The notes beneath the pieces are model-generated. The model saw only the letters and a program-made list of their open reading frames with translations. It was not told the origin of the DNA and made no database searches. The position numbers and the translations under genes are program-made. DNA of 64,000 nucleotides from Mycolicibacterium sp. P9-22 (GTDB taxonomy: Bacteria > Actinomycetota > Actinomycetes > Mycobacteriales > Mycobacteriaceae), in NCBI RefSeq assembly GCF_008329585.1, contig NZ_NPKP01000001.1, positions 558,001-622,000 on the forward strand. Direction: 5' to 3'. Positions 53,384-61,913 of the stretch are shown one piece after another. Each line of letters begins with the position of its first letter. The stretch's first letter is position 1.

Positions 53384-54780
53384 TGGCATCCATCATCGAC
53401 ACCGTTGCAAACCTGGCGAAACGCCGTGGCCTCGTCTACCAATCGGGCGAGATCTACGGCGGTACGAAATCCGCCTGGGACTACGGACCACTCGGGGTGG
53501 AGCTCAAGGAGAACATCAAGAAGCAGTGGTGGCGTTCGGTGGTCACCGGCCGCGACGACGTCGTCGGACTCGACAGCGCGATCATCCTGCCCCGCCAGGT
53601 GTGGGTGGCCTCCGGGCACGTCGCGGTGTTCAACGACCCCCTCGTCGAGTGCCTGAACTGTCACAAGCGTCACCGCCAGGACCACCTGCAGGAGGCCTAC
53701 GCGCTGAAGAAGGGAACGCGCGATACGGCCGTGGATCCGGATTCGGTGCCGATGGGCGAGATCGTCTGCCCGGACTGTGGCACCAAAGGCCAGTGGACCG
53801 AACCGCGCGACTTCAACATGATGCTCAAGACCTACCTCGGGCCCATCGAGTCCGAGGAGGGCCTGCACTACCTGCGCCCGGAGACCGCGCAGGGCATCTT
53901 CGTCAACTTCGCCAATGTGGTGACCACCTCGCGCCGCAAGCCCCCGTTCGGTATCGGCCAGATCGGCAAGAGCTTCCGCAACGAGATCACCCCCGGCAAC
54001 TTCATCTTCCGCACCCGCGAGTTCGAACAGATGGAGATGGAGTTCTTCGTCGAGCCGTCCACCGCGCCGGAATGGCACAAGTACTGGATCGAGACCCGGC
54101 TCAAGTGGTACACCGACCTCGGCATCAACCCGGAGAACCTGCGCCTCTACGAACACCCGCTGGAGAAGCTGTCGCACTACAGCGCGGGCACCACCGATAT
54201 CGAGTACAAGTTCGGTTTCTCCGGCAACCCGTGGGGTGAGCTGGAAGGTATCGCCAACCGTACCGATCACGACTTGTCCAGCCACGCAAAGGCATCCGGT
54301 GCAGACCTGTCGTTCTACGATCAGGCTGCCGACACCCGCTACGTGCCCTACGTCATCGAGCCGGCGGCCGGTCTGACCCGGTCGCTGATGGCCTTCCTGG
54401 TCGACTCCTACACCGAAGACGAGGCCCCCAATGCCAAGGGCGGGGTGGACAAGCGCACCGTGCTCAAGCTCGATCCGCGGCTGGCCCCGGTCAAGGCGGC
54501 GGTGCTGCCGCTCTCGCGGCACGCCGACTTGTCGCCCAAGGCAAAGGATCTCGCCACCGAGCTGCGGCAGAGCTGGAACGTGGAATTCGACGACGCCGGT
54601 GCGATCGGGCGGCGCTACCGCCGCCAGGACGAGATCGGTACCCCGTTCTGTGTGACGCTGGACTTCGATTCACTGGAGGACCACGCGGTCACCATCCGGG
54701 AGCGCGATGCGATGACGCAGGAGCGGGTGGCCATCTCCGAGGTGTCCAACTACCTGGCCGTCCGCCTCAAGGGCTGCTAG
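53383..54780 (+). CDS. glyS: Glycyl-tRNA synthetase (homodimeric, class II)
   Basis: A 465-residue class II synthetase charging tRNA-Gly. Motif 1 region [19 protein letters not shown], the family zinc-like insertion with CLNCHKRH and CPDCGTKG, motif 2 [20 protein letters not shown] with FEQMEMEFF, and motif 3 near [18 protein letters not shown] are visible. The C-terminal anticodon domain ends RLKGC. GTG start at 53383. Element 2 begins 6 bp after the stop codon. Confidence 0.96.
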   Translation: MASIIDTVANLAKRRGLVYQSGEIYGGTKSAWDYGPLGVELKENIKKQWWRSVVTGRDDVVGLDSAIILPRQVWVASGHVAVFNDPLVECLNCHKRHRQDHLQEAYALKKGTRDTAVDPDSVPMGEIVCPDCGTKGQWTEPRDFNMMLKTYLGPIESEEGLHYLRPETAQGIFVNFANVVTTSRRKPPFGIGQIGKSFRNEITPGNFIFRTREFEQMEMEFFVEPSTAPEWHKYWIETRLKWYTDLGINPENLRLYEHPLEKLSHYSAGTTDIEYKFGFSGNPWGELEGIANRTDHDLSSHAKASGADLSFYDQAADTRYVPYVIEPAAGLTRSLMAFLVDSYTEDEAPNAKGGVDKRTVLKLDPRLAPVKAAVLPLSRHADLSPKAKDLATELRQSWNVEFDDAGAIGRRYRRQDEIGTPFCVTLDFDSLEDHAVTIRERDAMTQERVAISEVSNYLAVRLKGC

Positions 54781-54786
54781 TTCTCT

Positions 54787-54849
54787 CCCGCGAGCGTGCG
54801 TGTCTGTTGGCAGACACGCCGCGTCGGGAGCCGAGTTCGCGCACGTTCG
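54787..54849 (+). repeat. Left inverted repeat of element 2
   Basis: 63 bp. GCGAGCGTGCGTG near the outer end pairs imperfectly (11 of 13) with the inner-end sequence around 54838-54850. A second perfect hairpin, GTGTCTG-TTGG-CAGACAC (54800-54817), lies inside. It begins 6 bp after the glyS stop and may also act as its terminator, although no T-run follows. Confidence 0.8.
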
Positions 54850-54860
54850 CGGCCGCGGCG

Positions 54861-54935
54861 TTGTGCACAATCGCCGATCCATCCACAGATCCGGCGATGG
54901 GGATCGCCGTGGGTGCTTGCCTGATCGACGATCAG
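54861..54935. promoter_or_regulatory. Palindrome cluster upstream of the element 2 gene
   Basis: Three perfect dyads lie in 75 bp: TTGTGCACAA (54861-54870), CGGCGAT-GGGG-ATCGCCG (54892-54909) and CTGATCG-A-CGATCAG (54921-54935). The last ends 4 bp before the ATG at 54940, as a palindrome also does near the element 1 gene, and may be an autoregulatory operator. No clear TANNNT -10 is seen. Confidence 0.45.
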
Positions 54936-54939
54936 CGGC

Positions 54940-55827
54940 ATGCCCGATGACGTTGCCGCATTGCTCGCGAGCCAGGGTGGGGTGGCCACCACCGCCCAAC
55001 TCCTGAATGTGTTGAGCCGCAGCCGGCTCGATACCAGGATCCGGACGGGCGACTTGCTCAAGGTGTGGCCCGGCGTCTACTCCCGCGAGGAGCCGGACAA
55101 TCTCACCCGGCTGCGTGGCCTGGATCTTCGGGCCGGTGAACCCGTTGCCATCTGTCTCGGAACCGCTGCTGCAGCATACGGTTTCGACACCGAAGACGTC
55201 ATCGATCTGCACGTGCTCAACCCGGACGGGCATCAGCTCCGGGCGTCCGACGGTTTGATCATCCACCGCCGTGACGGTGCGCCGCTCGCGGCCGTCGGCG
55301 GTAGGCCGGCCACCACTGCGGCGTGGACGGCGGTCGAAGTCGCCCGTGCGCTGCGCCGTCCTCGTGCGTTGGCAACCCTGGATGCGGCATTGCGCAGCGG
55401 CACCTGTGACCGCAGGCAGCTGCTTGATGCGGTGTCGGAACAACACGGCCGCCGCGGCATCGTCCATGTGCGGGAATTGGTTCCGCATGCCGACGCCGCC
55501 GCGGAATCGCCGATGGAGAGCGAAGCACGCCTTGTGATGCTCGACGGAAATCTGGCGACTCCAGAGCTCCAGTACGTGATCGTCGATCGCTCCGGGCGGA
55601 TGTGGCGGCTCGACTTCGCCTGGCCGCTCCACAAGCTGGCCGTCGAGTACGACGGCTTCGACTGGCACAGCGACCCTGCCAGTTTCGCGCGGGATCGCCA
55701 GAAGCGCGCCGCCCTGATGGAGATGGACTGGACCGTGTTGTCGATCGTGGCCGACGATGTCCGGCGCCGCCACGATGACTTCCTGCGCCGCGTGGAGTTC
55801 GAGCTGGAGCGCCGCCGGGCGGCATGA
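54940..55827 (+). CDS. AbiEi/DUF559 family protein with Vsr-like nuclease domain (element 2)
   Basis: A 295-residue protein. The N-terminus MPDDVAALLASQGGVATTAQ, continuing LLNVLSRSRLDTRIRTGDLLK and VWPGVYS, is the winged-helix antitoxin-type domain of AbiEi proteins. The middle region is helical. The C-terminal DUF559 part has MWRLDFAWPLHKLAVEYDGF and RDRQKRAALMEMDWTVLSIV; LD-x2-W and EYDG are spaced exactly as in the element 1 protein. The acidic residues are in place for a Vsr-like nuclease, but activity is unproven. No partner toxin gene is adjacent. The stop TGA lies at the inner edge of the right repeat. Confidence 0.75.
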   Translation: MPDDVAALLASQGGVATTAQLLNVLSRSRLDTRIRTGDLLKVWPGVYSREEPDNLTRLRGLDLRAGEPVAICLGTAAAAYGFDTEDVIDLHVLNPDGHQLRASDGLIIHRRDGAPLAAVGGRPATTAAWTAVEVARALRRPRALATLDAALRSGTCDRRQLLDAVSEQHGRRGIVHVRELVPHADAAAESPMESEARLVMLDGNLATPELQYVIVDRSGRMWRLDFAWPLHKLAVEYDGFDWHSDPASFARDRQKRAALMEMDWTVLSIVADDVRRRHDDFLRRVEFELERRRAA

Positions 55828-55887
55828 GCGTGCGTGAAGTCGGCCTCGGGGACGGCGTGTCGGGCAACAGACACGCACGCTCGCGGG
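55825..55887 (-). repeat. Right inverted repeat of element 2
   Basis: 63 bp, inverted relative to 54787-54849. GAGCGTGCGTG (55826-55836) and CACGCACGCTC (55872-55882) form an 11-bp perfect stem with a 35-nt loop right at the end of the DUF559 gene, matching the 14-bp stem with 37-nt loop at the end of the element 1 gene. It could end transcription of the gene. Confidence 0.8.
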
Positions 55888-55902
55888 GAAGTGACCATGA
55901 CA

Positions 55903-55938
55903 TATTCCTTGACGGGAATACGTGGGGCGGCTTATGGT
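55903..55938 (+). promoter_or_regulatory. arsR promoter overlapped by a palindromic operator
   Basis: TTGACG (55909-55914) and TATGGT (55933-55938) are 18 bp apart and place the start at the ATG of the ArsR gene (55946), a leaderless mRNA. TATTCC and GGAATA (55903-55908, 55915-55920) flank the -35 as a perfect 6-6-6 inverted repeat. This is well placed for autorepression by the ArsR protein. Confidence 0.6.
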
Positions 55939-55945
55939 GGCAGGC

Positions 55946-56278
55946 ATGCAAGCGGCGGTGTTCGTGGCGCTGGGGGAGCCGAGTCGCTTGCGGATCGTCG
56001 ATCTGCTTCGGGCCGGGCCATTGTCGGTCGGCGCGATCGCCGAGACGCTCGGAATCCGGCAGCCGCAGGTATCCAAACACCTTCGGGTGCTTGGCGATTC
56101 GGGGCTTGTCAGTAGTCAGGCTCAGGCACGGCAGCGGATCTACCAGCTCGAAGCCGCGCCGTTCGAGGATATCGGCCAATGGGTCGAATCCTTCGAACGG
56201 TTGTGGGATGACCGGCTGGACTCCCTTGGTGACTTCCTGAATTCGATGGCACACGAGAAGAAAGACAACGACCGATGA
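55946..56278 (+). CDS. ArsR-family transcriptional regulator
   Basis: A 110-residue winged-helix repressor (MQAAVFVALGEPSRLRIVDL, then ETLGIRQPQVSKHLRVLGDS). No Cys or His metal sites of the SmtB type are seen, so it is probably one of the non-metal ArsR proteins that pair with SRPBCC enzymes. ATG 55946 is preferred over the earlier starts because the -10 lies 7 nt upstream. It overlaps the next gene by 4 nt (ATGA). Confidence 0.88.
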   Translation: MQAAVFVALGEPSRLRIVDLLRAGPLSVGAIAETLGIRQPQVSKHLRVLGDSGLVSSQAQARQRIYQLEAAPFEDIGQWVESFERLWDDRLDSLGDFLNSMAHEKKDNDR

Positions 56279-56766
56279 TTCTGCAACTGTTCAAGAAGAA
56301 GAAAGAGTTCACCCTCGAGCGCACCTACAGTGCGCCGATCGCCACCGTCTGGGAGGCCTGGACCCAGGCCGAGCTGCTGCGGCAGTGGTGGGGCCCCAAG
56401 AACACCTTCGTGCCCGAATGCCGGATCGACCCGAATGTCGGCGGTGAGGTCTACGTGGTCATGGAGGCCGGTGAGGGCATGGGCAAGTACGCGGGCACCC
56501 GCTGGCCGATGGCGGGCAGTTTCACCCGGATCGACCCCGTCACCCGGCTCACCTACGACGCGCGCTCCTGGACCGACGGCCAGGAGTCGACGTCGACGAT
56601 CGAGCACACCAACGACATCACGCTGCGCGAACAGGACGGTCAGACGACGATCACCCTGGACGTCACCATCACCAGCATCGGGGACAAGGCCAAGATGGCG
56701 GCGTTCGGCATGAAGTTCGGCTACAAGGCACAGCTGGACAAGCTTGCCGACCACCTGCGCGGCTAG
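56275..56766 (+). CDS. SRPBCC (AHSA1-like) domain protein
   Basis: A 163-residue START-like ligand-binding protein. The family opening FTLERTYSAPIATVWEAWTQ and WWGPKNTFVPECRID is clear, and GGEVYVVMEAG and WPMAGSFTRIDPVTRLTY follow. Such proteins bind a hydrophobic ligand in a helix-grip cavity and are often controlled by the ArsR gene beside them. It overlaps the ArsR gene by 4 nt, so the two form one unit. The ligand is unknown. Confidence 0.88.
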   Translation: MILQLFKKKKEFTLERTYSAPIATVWEAWTQAELLRQWWGPKNTFVPECRIDPNVGGEVYVVMEAGEGMGKYAGTRWPMAGSFTRIDPVTRLTYDARSWTDGQESTSTIEHTNDITLREQDGQTTITLDVTITSIGDKAKMAAFGMKFGYKAQLDKLADHLRG

Positions 56767-56802
56767 CCCGAATTGCTGCGCGGGAGGGACTCTGGGCTCC
56801 TT

Positions 56803-56808
56803 TAGGAT
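56803..56808 (+). promoter_or_regulatory. -10 element for the ESX-substrate-like gene
   Basis: TAGGAT fits TANNNT and would start transcription near 56815. AAAGGGGG (56824-56831) follows as a strong ribosome site, 5 nt before the ATC at 56837 that is proposed below as the start codon. Confidence 0.45.
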
Positions 56809-56836
56809 TTGAGTAGAGAGATCAAAGGGGGCGGCG

Positions 56837-58054
56837 ATCAGCGTTCTGGGGGCATTTCTTTCCACGTGGGACAACGCCCGCGCGACGCTCGGCGAGGGCA
56901 CACCGGTCGGCGGCGCGGACTTCGACCGGAGCGGCCAACTCGACGGGTTGCGTCGCGTGGTCGCCTCGGCCGCGCCGGCGGCGGGCTGGACCGGGGCCGC
57001 GGCCCAGGCCTACGCGGGTCACAATGAACGGCTGGCCGGCACCATCGGCGGGCTGGCCGAACTGGATCGGCACCTCGGGTCGGAGGTGGATCGGTCGGCG
57101 CAGGTGGTCGTGGCGGGCCGCCGGGACCTGGACTCGGTCAAGCAGTGGGTGCTCAGCGCCGCCGCCGGCGTGCCGCCCAACGCGGCCGGCGAGCGTGCCC
57201 TGATCCCGGTCGTGTCACGGGGTGTCGGCGAGGTCGCCGACATCCTGCGGCGGGCCGACACCGACATGAACGGCATCGCGGCCCGGATCCGCGATATCGG
57301 CGAGGGCTATCAGACCCTGGGCGACCGTGAGGGCCGCGACGGCGACAGCGATGATCCGGATGGTCAGCCGACCGATCAGCCGCCGGGCAAGCCGGGTGAG
57401 GACGGTATCCCCGAACCGCCGCCGTGGACCAAACACGATGCAGGGTCCGGTGAATGGGGCTCACAGCCCTGGTATTCGCGCGGAGACGACTTGGCGTTCA
57501 AGGCCGCGATCGAAGGCGGCCTGCCGCTGATCGAGCAGAAATGGCCGCACGCCGCCGAACTTCTGGATCACTACCTCGACAACTCGGGGGACCCGTACAA
57601 CCTGGACGTGAATTCGATGATGAACGACATCCCGCAGATGCAGGCCCGCGGGAATGCGATGGTCAACGATGAGGTGAACCGGATCGTGGCCGAGGCCGCC
57701 GCGACGGGCCAGTACGGTCAGCCCGTCCCGTTCCGTACCCCGTGGCAGGGTTACTACATGGACCCGGACGCCAATCCCGACTGGTATCGCGCGGTCGGCG
57801 GGGTGGACATGTCAGCCGGTGGCGTGGTGACGGTCTACCCGCCCGATACGCCGGGCGGCGAGCCCCGGGTGCACGTCGAATCGCAGGTGAACGTCGCCGA
57901 CCGGTACAACTGGGACGAAGGCAAAGAAACAAAGATCGGTCCGATCACCATCACCGACGAGCAGATGGCCGGGCTGCAAACCGCCGGGCTGGCACGTGAA
58001 TTCGACATCACGGGCGCGTCGTCGGTCTCGACCTACGACGGAGCTCCCCGATGA
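56837..58054 (+). CDS. ESX-substrate-like mycobacterial protein, apparent ATC start
   Basis: About 405 residues. The N-terminal helical region (ISVLGAFLSTWDNARATLGE, then AAGWTGAAAQAYAGHNERLA) resembles the start of EspA/EspE-like and TPR-repeat-region proteins that begin MSVLxAFLSTW and carry a WxG turn. A proline- and acid-rich linker (about residues 175-205) leads to a C-terminal domain with WYRAVGGVDMSAGGVV and DRYNWDEGKETKIGPITITD. No ATG, GTG or TTG exists at the expected start: codon 56837 is ATC, 5 nt after AAAGGGGG. The first TTG (56948) would remove the conserved N-terminus. Probably exported by a type VII system. It overlaps the lipoprotein gene by 4 nt. Confidence 0.65.
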   Translation: MSVLGAFLSTWDNARATLGEGTPVGGADFDRSGQLDGLRRVVASAAPAAGWTGAAAQAYAGHNERLAGTIGGLAELDRHLGSEVDRSAQVVVAGRRDLDSVKQWVLSAAAGVPPNAAGERALIPVVSRGVGEVADILRRADTDMNGIAARIRDIGEGYQTLGDREGRDGDSDDPDGQPTDQPPGKPGEDGIPEPPPWTKHDAGSGEWGSQPWYSRGDDLAFKAAIEGGLPLIEQKWPHAAELLDHYLDNSGDPYNLDVNSMMNDIPQMQARGNAMVNDEVNRIVAEAAATGQYGQPVPFRTPWQGYYMDPDANPDWYRAVGGVDMSAGGVVTVYPPDTPGGEPRVHVESQVNVADRYNWDEGKETKIGPITITDEQMAGLQTAGLAREFDITGASSVSTYDGAPR

Positions 58055-58497
58055 GGCTGGCCGGAATCCTGGCAGTTGTGTTGTTGGTGCTGTGTGCTTG
58101 CTCCACGCCAGATGCCCCCCGCGACGGAGGAGACCAGAAGATGCCGGTATCGGCGCAGACCGCAGCGGACTTCGGCGACGTGACGCTGCCGCCGGGAGTT
58201 CAGGTTCTCGGCACCGACACCGATTCGGGCCGAGACACCCGTTACCGGTTGGCTTTACGGATGACCGACGCCCAACTCGGCGAATTCCTCGCGCAATTCT
58301 CCGCGGCGCCCCGGCCGTCCGACATCCCGAGGTCGACGCCGGTGATCGCCGGCCCCGAACTGAGTACGTCGTCTGATCCGCGCTACGCCCAGGACCAGGT
58401 CGACACGGCGGCGCACGGTGCGGTGACCCGCGAGATCATCGTCGACGAACGCGCACCCAACGAGGTGTATGTGCACCTCTCGCTCTACACCACCTAG
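58051..58497 (+). CDS. Putative lipoprotein paired with the ESX-like protein
   Basis: A 148-residue protein with a lipoprotein signal (MRLAGILAVVLLVLCAC) and likely lipidated Cys17. The mature domain includes DFGDVTLPPGVQVLGTDTDS and REIIVDERAPNEVYVHLSLY, without a known family motif. The ATG overlaps the upstream stop (ATGA). Lipoproteins encoded just after such proteins may act as partners or immunity factors, which is inference. The stop overlaps that of the convergent TPM gene by 4 nt (CTAG). Confidence 0.78.
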   Translation: MRLAGILAVVLLVLCACSTPDAPRDGGDQKMPVSAQTAADFGDVTLPPGVQVLGTDTDSGRDTRYRLALRMTDAQLGEFLAQFSAAPRPSDIPRSTPVIAGPELSTSSDPRYAQDQVDTAAHGAVTREIIVDERAPNEVYVHLSLYTT

Positions 58498-60524
58498 AAC
58501 CGGCCGCCGCCGCCGCTCATCCCTCCGCCGCTGAACCCGCCGCCACCGGAACCCCCGAATGACGTGGAACTCCAGCCGCCGCTGCCGATTCCGCCTCCGA
58601 TGCCGCCGCGCAGCGCACCGGACAGGATGTTTCCGATGATGATGCCGCCCAGCACCGCACCGGTATTGGAGCCCCCGCCCCCGCCGAACCCGCCGTAGTT
58701 GTTGTACTGCTGTTGTGCCTTGGCGACATCGCTGTTGGCGATCGTCTGGGCCTGCCCGGCCAGCATCGCCGCACCGTTGGCATGCGCGATGGCCTCGGGC
58801 AGACTGGTGCCCTGCTTGTCCTGCGCTGCCTGCAACTGACGTACGGCCTCGGCAAGCCGGGTACGCGCCTCGGGCCCGATGCTGCCGCGCCGGGTGTCGA
58901 TGAAATCCGAGACGCCGCGTACCCGGGACTGCGCGGAGAACAACGCCTGCTCGAAGGCGCGGCGTAACCGTTCGGCCGCCTCGCGCTCCTCGGCGACGGC
59001 TGCCAGCAGCCGGTCCAGGTCGGCGTCGGCCTGGGTCAGTGCGGTGAAGGCGCCCAGCGGGTCGGTGTTGCCGTTGGCCTGCGCATCGGTCACCGCCCGG
59101 GTGGCCCCATCCCGGGCGGCGGTCAACGCTTCGGTTTCGGCGATGCCGCCCTGGGCCAGTTGGGTATCGGCGGCCTTGATGCCGTTCTGGATATCGGCGA
59201 TCGCGTCGGGCAGCGTGGCGATCGCGCGGTTGATGTCGGTGGCGGCACTGTCGATTGCGTCCAGCATGGTCCTGGCCTGACCGAGCGCGGACTCGGCCGC
59301 CCGGATCGAATCGACCAGACCGCTCTGCCGGCCCGCCGGCCGCGCCACCAGTGTCCGGGCGTTGGTGACGTTCTGATCGGCGAATGCCAGCCGGTGCTTG
59401 GCGGTTTCGGTGTTGTCGGCCACCGAGTGCAGCGCGGCGGGGGAGAACTGCTGATGCAGGCCGGCCAGCGTCTGCTCGGCCGGCGCGACGCGCGCGGTGA
59501 GGTCGACCATCTGCTGGGTCAGCGCATCGAGTCGGGTGGGTGCGTTGATCACCAGATCGCGCAGCTGTGAGAACGCCTCGCGCTGCTGGTCGAGCCCGCG
59601 ATCGGCCTTGGCTGCGGCCACGATCACCCGGGTCAGCAGATCGCGGCGCTGCTGCGGAGTCTCGGGCACCGCGTCATCGAGGATGTGGCGCACGTTGAAG
59701 GCCTGGGCCAGCGTCGTCTTCGCCGCGGTGACCGCGGTGCTGAACGGTGCGGTGTCCTTCTCGCCGAACTCCTCGACGGCCAGCGCCAACTCGTTCTCGC
59801 TGGTGCGTACCGCGTTGTCGACCTCGACGACGATGGAGCGGGACAGCTCATCGAGGGCGTCCAGTGGGACCGCCGCCAGCGCGGTCGGGTCGGCCGGATC
59901 GACACGCTGCGCGGCCGCGAATTCGGCCTCCCGGCGCTTGCGCTTGCGCCGCCGCGACCACAGCAGCAACCCGACCACGGCGAGCGCGATGACCGCCAGC
60001 ATCGCCAGCACCCCGAACCAGTTCAGTTCCGAATCAGCCGATCCCGGAGCCGAGGACGAGGCGGCGGGCCCGTCGAGGCCCTGGGCCGCCGCGATCGCCG
60101 CCGCGGCCCATTGCCGATCGCGCAGGGCAGGCTCAACCTGATTGCGGCGCAGGGCATCCACGTCGACACCCCCGGCGGCCGCGGTCGGCGCCAGCAGGGC
60201 GTAGGCGCGATCGGTGGTGGCCACCGCCAACAGGGCGTCGTGATCGCCGAAATCGCTGGTCCGCATGGTGGCCCGGGCCCAGTCCGCGGCCGGCGACCCG
60301 GAGAACGAGTCCACGAACACGACCCAGAGCCGGACCTTGCGGTCGGTGTAGAGCTTGTCGATCGCACCCGTCACCTCGGTCATGTCCGAACCGCTCAGCG
60401 CGTTGGCCTCGTCCACCACATAGCTGGCCAGCCGGAATGGCGGCTGACCCGCGGCGGCGGGTGCGAGCAGGAGGCCTGCGGCCAGTACCGCGAGGGCCAC
60501 ACTGAGCAAACGGGCGATACGCAT
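58494..60524 (-). CDS. TPM-domain membrane protein (Rv2345-like)
   Basis: A 676-residue exported protein anchored by one helix. The signal peptide [20 protein letters not shown] ends before QPPF. The TPM domain (about 35-150) includes [20 protein letters not shown] and [14 protein letters not shown] membrane helix (about 170-192) is followed by RRRKRKRRE, so the rest is cytoplasmic. A long helical, coiled-coil-rich region (about 210-600) follows and the C-terminus is Gly/Ser-rich with SGGGGRF-type repeats. TPM proteins act in envelope or photosystem maintenance; the role here is unknown. Confidence 0.85.
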   Translation of the reverse strand: MRIARLLSVALAVLAAGLLLAPAAAGQPPFRLASYVVDEANALSGSDMTEVTGAIDKLYTDRKVRLWVVFVDSFSGSPAADWARATMRTSDFGDHDALLAVATTDRAYALLAPTAAAGGVDVDALRRNQVEPALRDRQWAAAAIAAAQGLDGPAASSSAPGSADSELNWFGVLAMLAVIALAVVGLLLWSRRRKRKRREAEFAAAQRVDPADPTALAAVPLDALDELSRSIVVEVDNAVRTSENELALAVEEFGEKDTAPFSTAVTAAKTTLAQAFNVRHILDDAVPETPQQRRDLLTRVIVAAAKADRGLDQQREAFSQLRDLVINAPTRLDALTQQMVDLTARVAPAEQTLAGLHQQFSPAALHSVADNTETAKHRLAFADQNVTNARTLVARPAGRQSGLVDSIRAAESALGQARTMLDAIDSAATDINRAIATLPDAIADIQNGIKAADTQLAQGGIAETEALTAARDGATRAVTDAQANGNTDPLGAFTALTQADADLDRLLAAVAEEREAAERLRRAFEQALFSAQSRVRGVSDFIDTRRGSIGPEARTRLAEAVRQLQAAQDKQGTSLPEAIAHANGAAMLAGQAQTIANSDVAKAQQQYNNYGGFGGGGGSNTGAVLGGIIIGNILSGALRGGIGGGIGSGGWSSTSFGGSGGGGFSGGGMSGGGGRF

Positions 60525-60605
60525 GCCGTCAATCTAGTGAACACGGGCGCTCCGCGACGGCGGCATGTCCGAACGGCAGCACCGCTGCTGGCAGACTGTG
60601 CGGCG

Positions 60606-61892
60606 GTGGCAACGCAACGTGACACATTCGACCCCTACGACGACTTCGACCGGCAGCGGCTGGTGCGGGAGCCGCCGAAGAGCGCCGGGCTGGGCGGAAT
60701 CAAGCCGACCGACACCGAGCACCGCACCGCATTCGCCAGGGACCGCGCCCGTGTCCTGCACTCCGCTGCGCTGCGCAGGCTCGCCGACAAGACCCAGGTG
60801 GTCGGTCCCCGGCACGGCGACACCCCGCGCACCCGGCTGACGCATTCCCTGGAGGTCGCCCAGATCGGCCGCGGTATGGCGGTCGGGCTGCGCTGCGACC
60901 CCGACCTTGTCGACCTGGCCGGGCTGGCCCACGATATCGGCCACCCGCCCTACGGGCACAACGGAGAACGCGCGCTCAACGAGATCGCCGACGCCTTCGG
61001 CGGGTTCGAGGGTAATGCCCAGAATCTGCGGATCCTGACCCGTCTTGAGCCGAAAGTGCTTGACGGCGAAGGTCGTTCCGCCGGCCTGAATCTGACCAGG
61101 GCGGCGCTGGATGCGGTCACCAAGTACCCGTGGACCCGAGCCGAGAACCCCAAGAAGTTCGGTTTCTACACCGACGACATCGCCGCGGCCACCTGGCTGC
61201 GCGACGGGGCGCCGGCCGGCCGGCCGTGCCTGGAGGCCCAGGTGATGGACTGGGCCGACGACGTCGCCTATTCGGTGCACGATGTCGAGGACGGCGTCAT
61301 CTCCGGCCGCATCGACCTGCGGGTGCTCGCCGACCGCGATGCCGCCACCGCGCTGGCCGACCTGGGCGCGAAGGCGTTCCCGGCGATCAGCCACGACGAA
61401 CTGCTCGAGGCGTCATCGAGGCTGTCGCAGATGCCGGTCGTCGAGGCGGTCGGCAAGTACGACGGCACCTTGACGGCGTCGGTGGCGTTGAAGAATCTGA
61501 CCAGCGAGTTCGTCGGCCGCTTCGCCAACGCCGCGATCTCGCAGACCCGCGCGGTGGCCGCGCCGGGACCGCTGCGCCGGTTCGACACCGACCTGCAGGT
61601 CCCGGCACTGGTCCGCGCCGAGGTGGCCGTGCTCAAGATGCTGGCCCTGCAGTTCATCATGTCCGATCACCGGCACCTGCAGGTGCAGGCCGATCAGCGC
61701 ACCCTCATCCGGGAGGTCGCCCTCGCCCTGTGGGCGCAGGCGCCCAGCGGCCTGGACCCGCAGTTCGCGCTGGAATTCGCCGAGGCCGCCGACGACGGAG
61801 CCCGGCTGCGTGTGGTGATCGACCAGATCGCGTCCTACACCGAGTCGCGGCTGGAGCGAGTGCACGAAGTCCGCTCGCCCAGACCTCTGTGA
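60606..61892 (+). CDS. dgt: Deoxyguanosinetriphosphate triphosphohydrolase-like protein
   Basis: A 428-residue HD-domain dNTP triphosphohydrolase converting dGTP to deoxyguanosine and triphosphate. The HD residues are in [15 protein letters not shown] and [35 protein letters not shown] and [15 protein letters not shown] are family motifs. GTG 60606 matches the family N-terminus ([19 protein letters not shown]). dnaG follows after 20 bp. Confidence 0.94.
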   Translation: MATQRDTFDPYDDFDRQRLVREPPKSAGLGGIKPTDTEHRTAFARDRARVLHSAALRRLADKTQVVGPRHGDTPRTRLTHSLEVAQIGRGMAVGLRCDPDLVDLAGLAHDIGHPPYGHNGERALNEIADAFGGFEGNAQNLRILTRLEPKVLDGEGRSAGLNLTRAALDAVTKYPWTRAENPKKFGFYTDDIAAATWLRDGAPAGRPCLEAQVMDWADDVAYSVHDVEDGVISGRIDLRVLADRDAATALADLGAKAFPAISHDELLEASSRLSQMPVVEAVGKYDGTLTASVALKNLTSEFVGRFANAAISQTRAVAAPGPLRRFDTDLQVPALVRAEVAVLKMLALQFIMSDHRHLQVQADQRTLIREVALALWAQAPSGLDPQFALEFAEAADDGARLRVVIDQIASYTESRLERVHEVRSPRPL

Positions 61893-61900
61893 CTGGCCGA

Positions 61901-61913
61901 TAGACTGACCCGA
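61901..61913 (+). promoter_or_regulatory. -10 element for a leaderless dnaG mRNA
   Basis: TAGACT (61901-61906) lies 6 nt before the dnaG ATG. This spacing would give a leaderless transcript starting at the start codon, in addition to any read-through from dgt. Confidence 0.45.

Larger units (their letters stand above)
54787..55887. mobile_element. Single-gene inverted-repeat element 2 (DUF559)
   Basis: A 1101-bp unit between glyS and an ArsR gene. The ends are 63-bp imperfect inverted repeats aligning without gaps (51 of 63 matches; outer 23 bp identical, starting CCCGCGAGCGTGCGTGTCTG). Each end folds on itself. One AbiEi/DUF559 gene lies inside and its stop codon is at the inner edge of the right repeat. 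No target-site duplication is evident. It parallels element 1 in size and layout, with unrelated repeat sequence. Confidence 0.6.

Noticed and set aside
54861..54870. TTGTGCACAA resembles a mycobacterial DnaA box
   Set aside because: One mismatch to TTGTCCACA, single copy and no cluster; it is better viewed as one of several palindromes in element 2.
56948..58054. TTG 56948 as start of the ESX-like gene
   Set aside because: No ribosome site precedes it, and it would remove the conserved AFLSTW helix that is plainly encoded upstream in frame.
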